Shown here: positions 20,104 through 21,639 of the stretch, piece after piece
Numbering within the stretch: the first letter of the stretch is position 1
Layout of the letters: every line of letters begins with the position of its first letter
Origin: Candidatus Pacearchaeota archaeon
Lineage (GTDB): Archaea; Nanobdellota; Nanobdellia; Pacearchaeales; GW2011-AR1
DNA: 21,639 bases
Assembly (NCBI GenBank): GCA_016186375.1
Contig: JACPLS010000010.1
Coordinates: 1 to 21,639, forward strand
Direction of reading: 5' to 3'
Translations under genes and position numbers: made by a program
Notes under the pieces: model-generated
What the model saw: the letters and a program-made list of their open reading frames with translations, nothing else
The model's database searches: none
Told to the model about the DNA's origin: nothing

Positions 20104-21639
20104 ATGTCTAAAAGAAAAAAGAGAAATATTAATAACCAACGAGGGAAAAAAAGAGAGGATGTAAGTTTTTCTCACATTGTGCTTTTTCTTAGTATGATTT
20201 TATTTGGGATTTTTTCAATTGCTGTTGTCCAGGGATTTGACATTGTTAAGATATTTCAGGGAGCAACAGATCAGGGAAGAAATCTACCTGGATCGATATT
20301 GGAAGATGCTAATTTTGTTATTAATATTTCTATTAATTCTACTAATTTTACTAATCCAACTGGAAACACGAATATTACCAACTTTAGCATAAGTTTGCCT
20401 TCTGGGTTTTCTTATCTAAATTTTACCATTGCATTGAATACCACAGTTAATTACAGTATTACTAATACGTCGAATCTTATTGTAGTAAATGCGACTGATA
20501 ATGGAACGGCTCTTGTTGTTAATAATACGAATATATATGTTTGGTTTTCTATCAATGCTTCAACGCCTGGGAATTATAATTTCTCCATTAGAACATTTAA
20601 TGGAAGTGGTGTTGGAATAGCTACTCTTCTCAATGAAACTAATATTTCTGTAACTGTAAATGACACAACTATTCCTAACAATATTACTTTTAATTCAAGT
20701 ATAACTCCTAGAAATGGATCATTCATAGGAGGGAATAGCATATTAATTGATTTACTTGCATATGATAATGGTGCTATACAGACTCTTACTATTGCTCTTT
20801 TCAACTCAACTGGAGCATTCTTTAATGCTAGCGGATCTAATTTAACAGGAGCATTTAACTATACAAATACAACTACTTTCTCCAACATTTCGGAAGAAAC
20901 AAAACTTAATAAGAATTTTAGTTTGAATATAAGTAATCTTGCTGATAGAGTCTATTTCTTAAATATAACATTAAATGATACTTTTAATAACATTAATGCT
21001 ACGATGCAAACTCGTACTTATATAATAGATACTATATTTCCTGCACTTACATATGTGGGAAGAACAGATGCTAATGCAAGCTATGTTGGGAGGAATCACG
21101 TTATTGTTGAGGTTAATAGCACAGATACAAACTTTAACTCTACGAATATAACATTATTTAATGCAACAAGCAGCGCAATTGTGAGGAGCAATCAAACATT
21201 CAGTGTTGCTGACTTTGGAAGCAACTCAACAAATGTAGCTCTTTATATTAATTTTACAGGTCTAGCAGACGGAACATACTTTTATAATGTATCTGGAAAT
21301 GATAGTGCTGGACATTTGAATAATACTTTGTTGACAAGAACAGTTGTTGTTGACACAACTAATCCTCTATTAACTTATGGCACAACGACAGATGCAAACG
21401 GAAGCTATGTGGGAAGGAATTTCATTATTGTTAACGTAACAGCTACAGAAATAAACTTGAATATAACTAATGTAACTTTGAATAATGTTACAGGAGGAGC
21501 TAATTATAGTAATTTAACATTATTCAATTCCACAAACCCAACATATATTAACTTTACTAATTTGCTTGATGGTATCTATTTCTTAAATGTAACAGCCAAT
21601 GATACGGCAGGAAATAGAAATAATAGCTTTGTAACAAGA
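20104..21639 (+). CDS. Large Asn/Thr-rich repetitive surface protein (5' 512 codons; 3' end outside window)
   Basis: The frame is open from the ATG at 20104 to the last base, 512 codons with no stop. A basic n-region (MSKRKKRNIN, then NQRGKKRED) and a hydrophobic segment at 23-42 (FSHIVLFLSMILFGIFSIAV) form the export signal. The rest is beta-rich with extreme Asn, Thr and Ser content; by hand count there are about 55 N-x-S/T sequons. From residue 187 it has Ig-like repeats that begin DTTIP, DTIFP and DTTNP at residues 187, 309 and 417, with the internal phrase TDAN-SYVGRN at 321 and 429. The likely role is an S-layer or adhesin glycoprotein on the cell surface; that is inference from composition and repeats. 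No sortase-type or dockerin end is visible because the 3' end is missing. Confidence 0.82.
   Translation, partial: MSKRKKRNINNQRGKKREDVSFSHIVLFLSMILFGIFSIAVVQGFDIVKIFQGATDQGRNLPGSILEDANFVINISINSTNFTNPTGNTNITNFSISLPSGFSYLNFTIALNTTVNYSITNTSNLIVVNATDNGTALVVNNTNIYVWFSINASTPGNYNFSIRTFNGSGVGIATLLNETNISVTVNDTTIPNNITFNSSITPRNGSFIGGNSILIDLLAYDNGAIQTLTIALFNSTGAFFNASGSNLTGAFNYTNTTTFSNISEETKLNKNFSLNISNLADRVYFLNITLNDTFNNINATMQTRTYIIDTIFPALTYVGRTDANASYVGRNHVIVEVNSTDTNFNSTNITLFNATSSAIVRSNQTFSVADFGSNSTNVALYINFTGLADGTYFYNVSGNDSAGHLNNTLLTRTVVVDTTNPLLTYGTTTDANGSYVGRNFIIVNVTATEINLNITNVTLNNVTGGANYSNLTLFNSTNPTYINFTNLLDGIYFLNVTANDTAGNRNNSFVTR
20662..21639 (+). repeat. Three tandem Ig-like protein repeats of about 108-122 codons
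   Basis: Unit starts are at 20662 (DTTIP), 21028 (DTIFP) and 21352 (DTTNP), spaced 366 and 324 bases; the third runs off the window. Units 2 and 3 share TDAN-SYVGRN-IIV at codons 321-335 and 429-443, while unit 1 is more diverged (TPRNGSFIGGN). The DNA copies are only partly alike, so the repeats are old and not a recent duplication. Confidence 0.7.

Noticed and set aside
20204..20392. Plus-strand 62-codon frame rich in leucine
   Set aside because: Out-of-frame shadow inside the long surface-protein frame, produced by its AAT/ATT/ACT-rich codons.
1..21639. CRISPR arrays, insertion sequences, integrases or attachment sites
   Set aside because: I looked for evenly spaced direct repeats, transposase or recombinase motifs and a duplicated tRNA end next to tRNA-Tyr, and saw none; the tandem protein repeats at 20662-21639 are coding.

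Overview
The window looks like a piece of an AT-rich archaeal chromosome, most probably from a small-genome DPANN-type lineage such as Pacearchaeota or Woesearchaeota (the lineage is inference). Archaeal identity rests on four things seen in the sequence. Most genes have a TATA box about 26 bp before their start codon and almost no leader. There is a tRNA-Tyr gene with a bulge-helix-bulge intron, a C1-G72 pair and no encoded CCA. There are several Lrp- and CARDB-type archaeal protein families, and the secretory signal peptidase uses histidine instead of lysine. Coding is dense, intergenic gaps are short, and no stretch above 300 bases lacks a gene.

Layout. Positions 1-1320 hold a partial gene end and three minus-strand small genes, one a PC4-type single-stranded DNA-binding protein. 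Positions 1450-3870 are a pyrimidine block, pyrC then pyrD. Next come a nucleotidyltransferase (3944), a SAM methyltransferase (4765), a convergent gene joining a sigma-70 region 4-like helix-turn-helix to an RNA polymerase alpha-CTD-like domain (5502-6302), a tRNA-dihydrouridine synthase (6429) and a glycosyltransferase with TPRs (7754). Around 8861-9193 a HicB antitoxin gene is reduced to a frameshifted remnant in front of an intact-looking HicA toxin. Homoserine dehydrogenase (9354-10697) is divergent from a tandem Lrp-type regulator (10806). A DUF4258/DUF2283 toxin-antitoxin-like pair (11809-12476) and the split tRNA-Tyr (12548-12702) follow.

From 12889 to the right edge most genes are for the cell envelope. 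They encode a membrane-anchored beta-sandwich protein, a cysteine-rich MopE-motif protein, a four-helix membrane protein, an M10-like zinc metalloprotease with a CARDB domain, a small lipoprotein, a type I signal peptidase, and the first 512 codons of a very Asn/Thr-rich repetitive surface protein with about 55 N-glycosylation sequons. An HD-domain hydrolase and several unknown small genes lie among them.

The most unusual item is the sigma-R4/alpha-CTD fusion. Both domains are bacterial transcription parts with no classical partner in archaea, and the alpha-CTD half keeps the residues that touch UP-element DNA in E. coli. Other points worth checking are the hicB deletion, an in-frame TAA that splits a gene near 19124, and a dihydroorotate dehydrogenase of class 2 layout with a class 1 cysteine as its predicted catalytic base.
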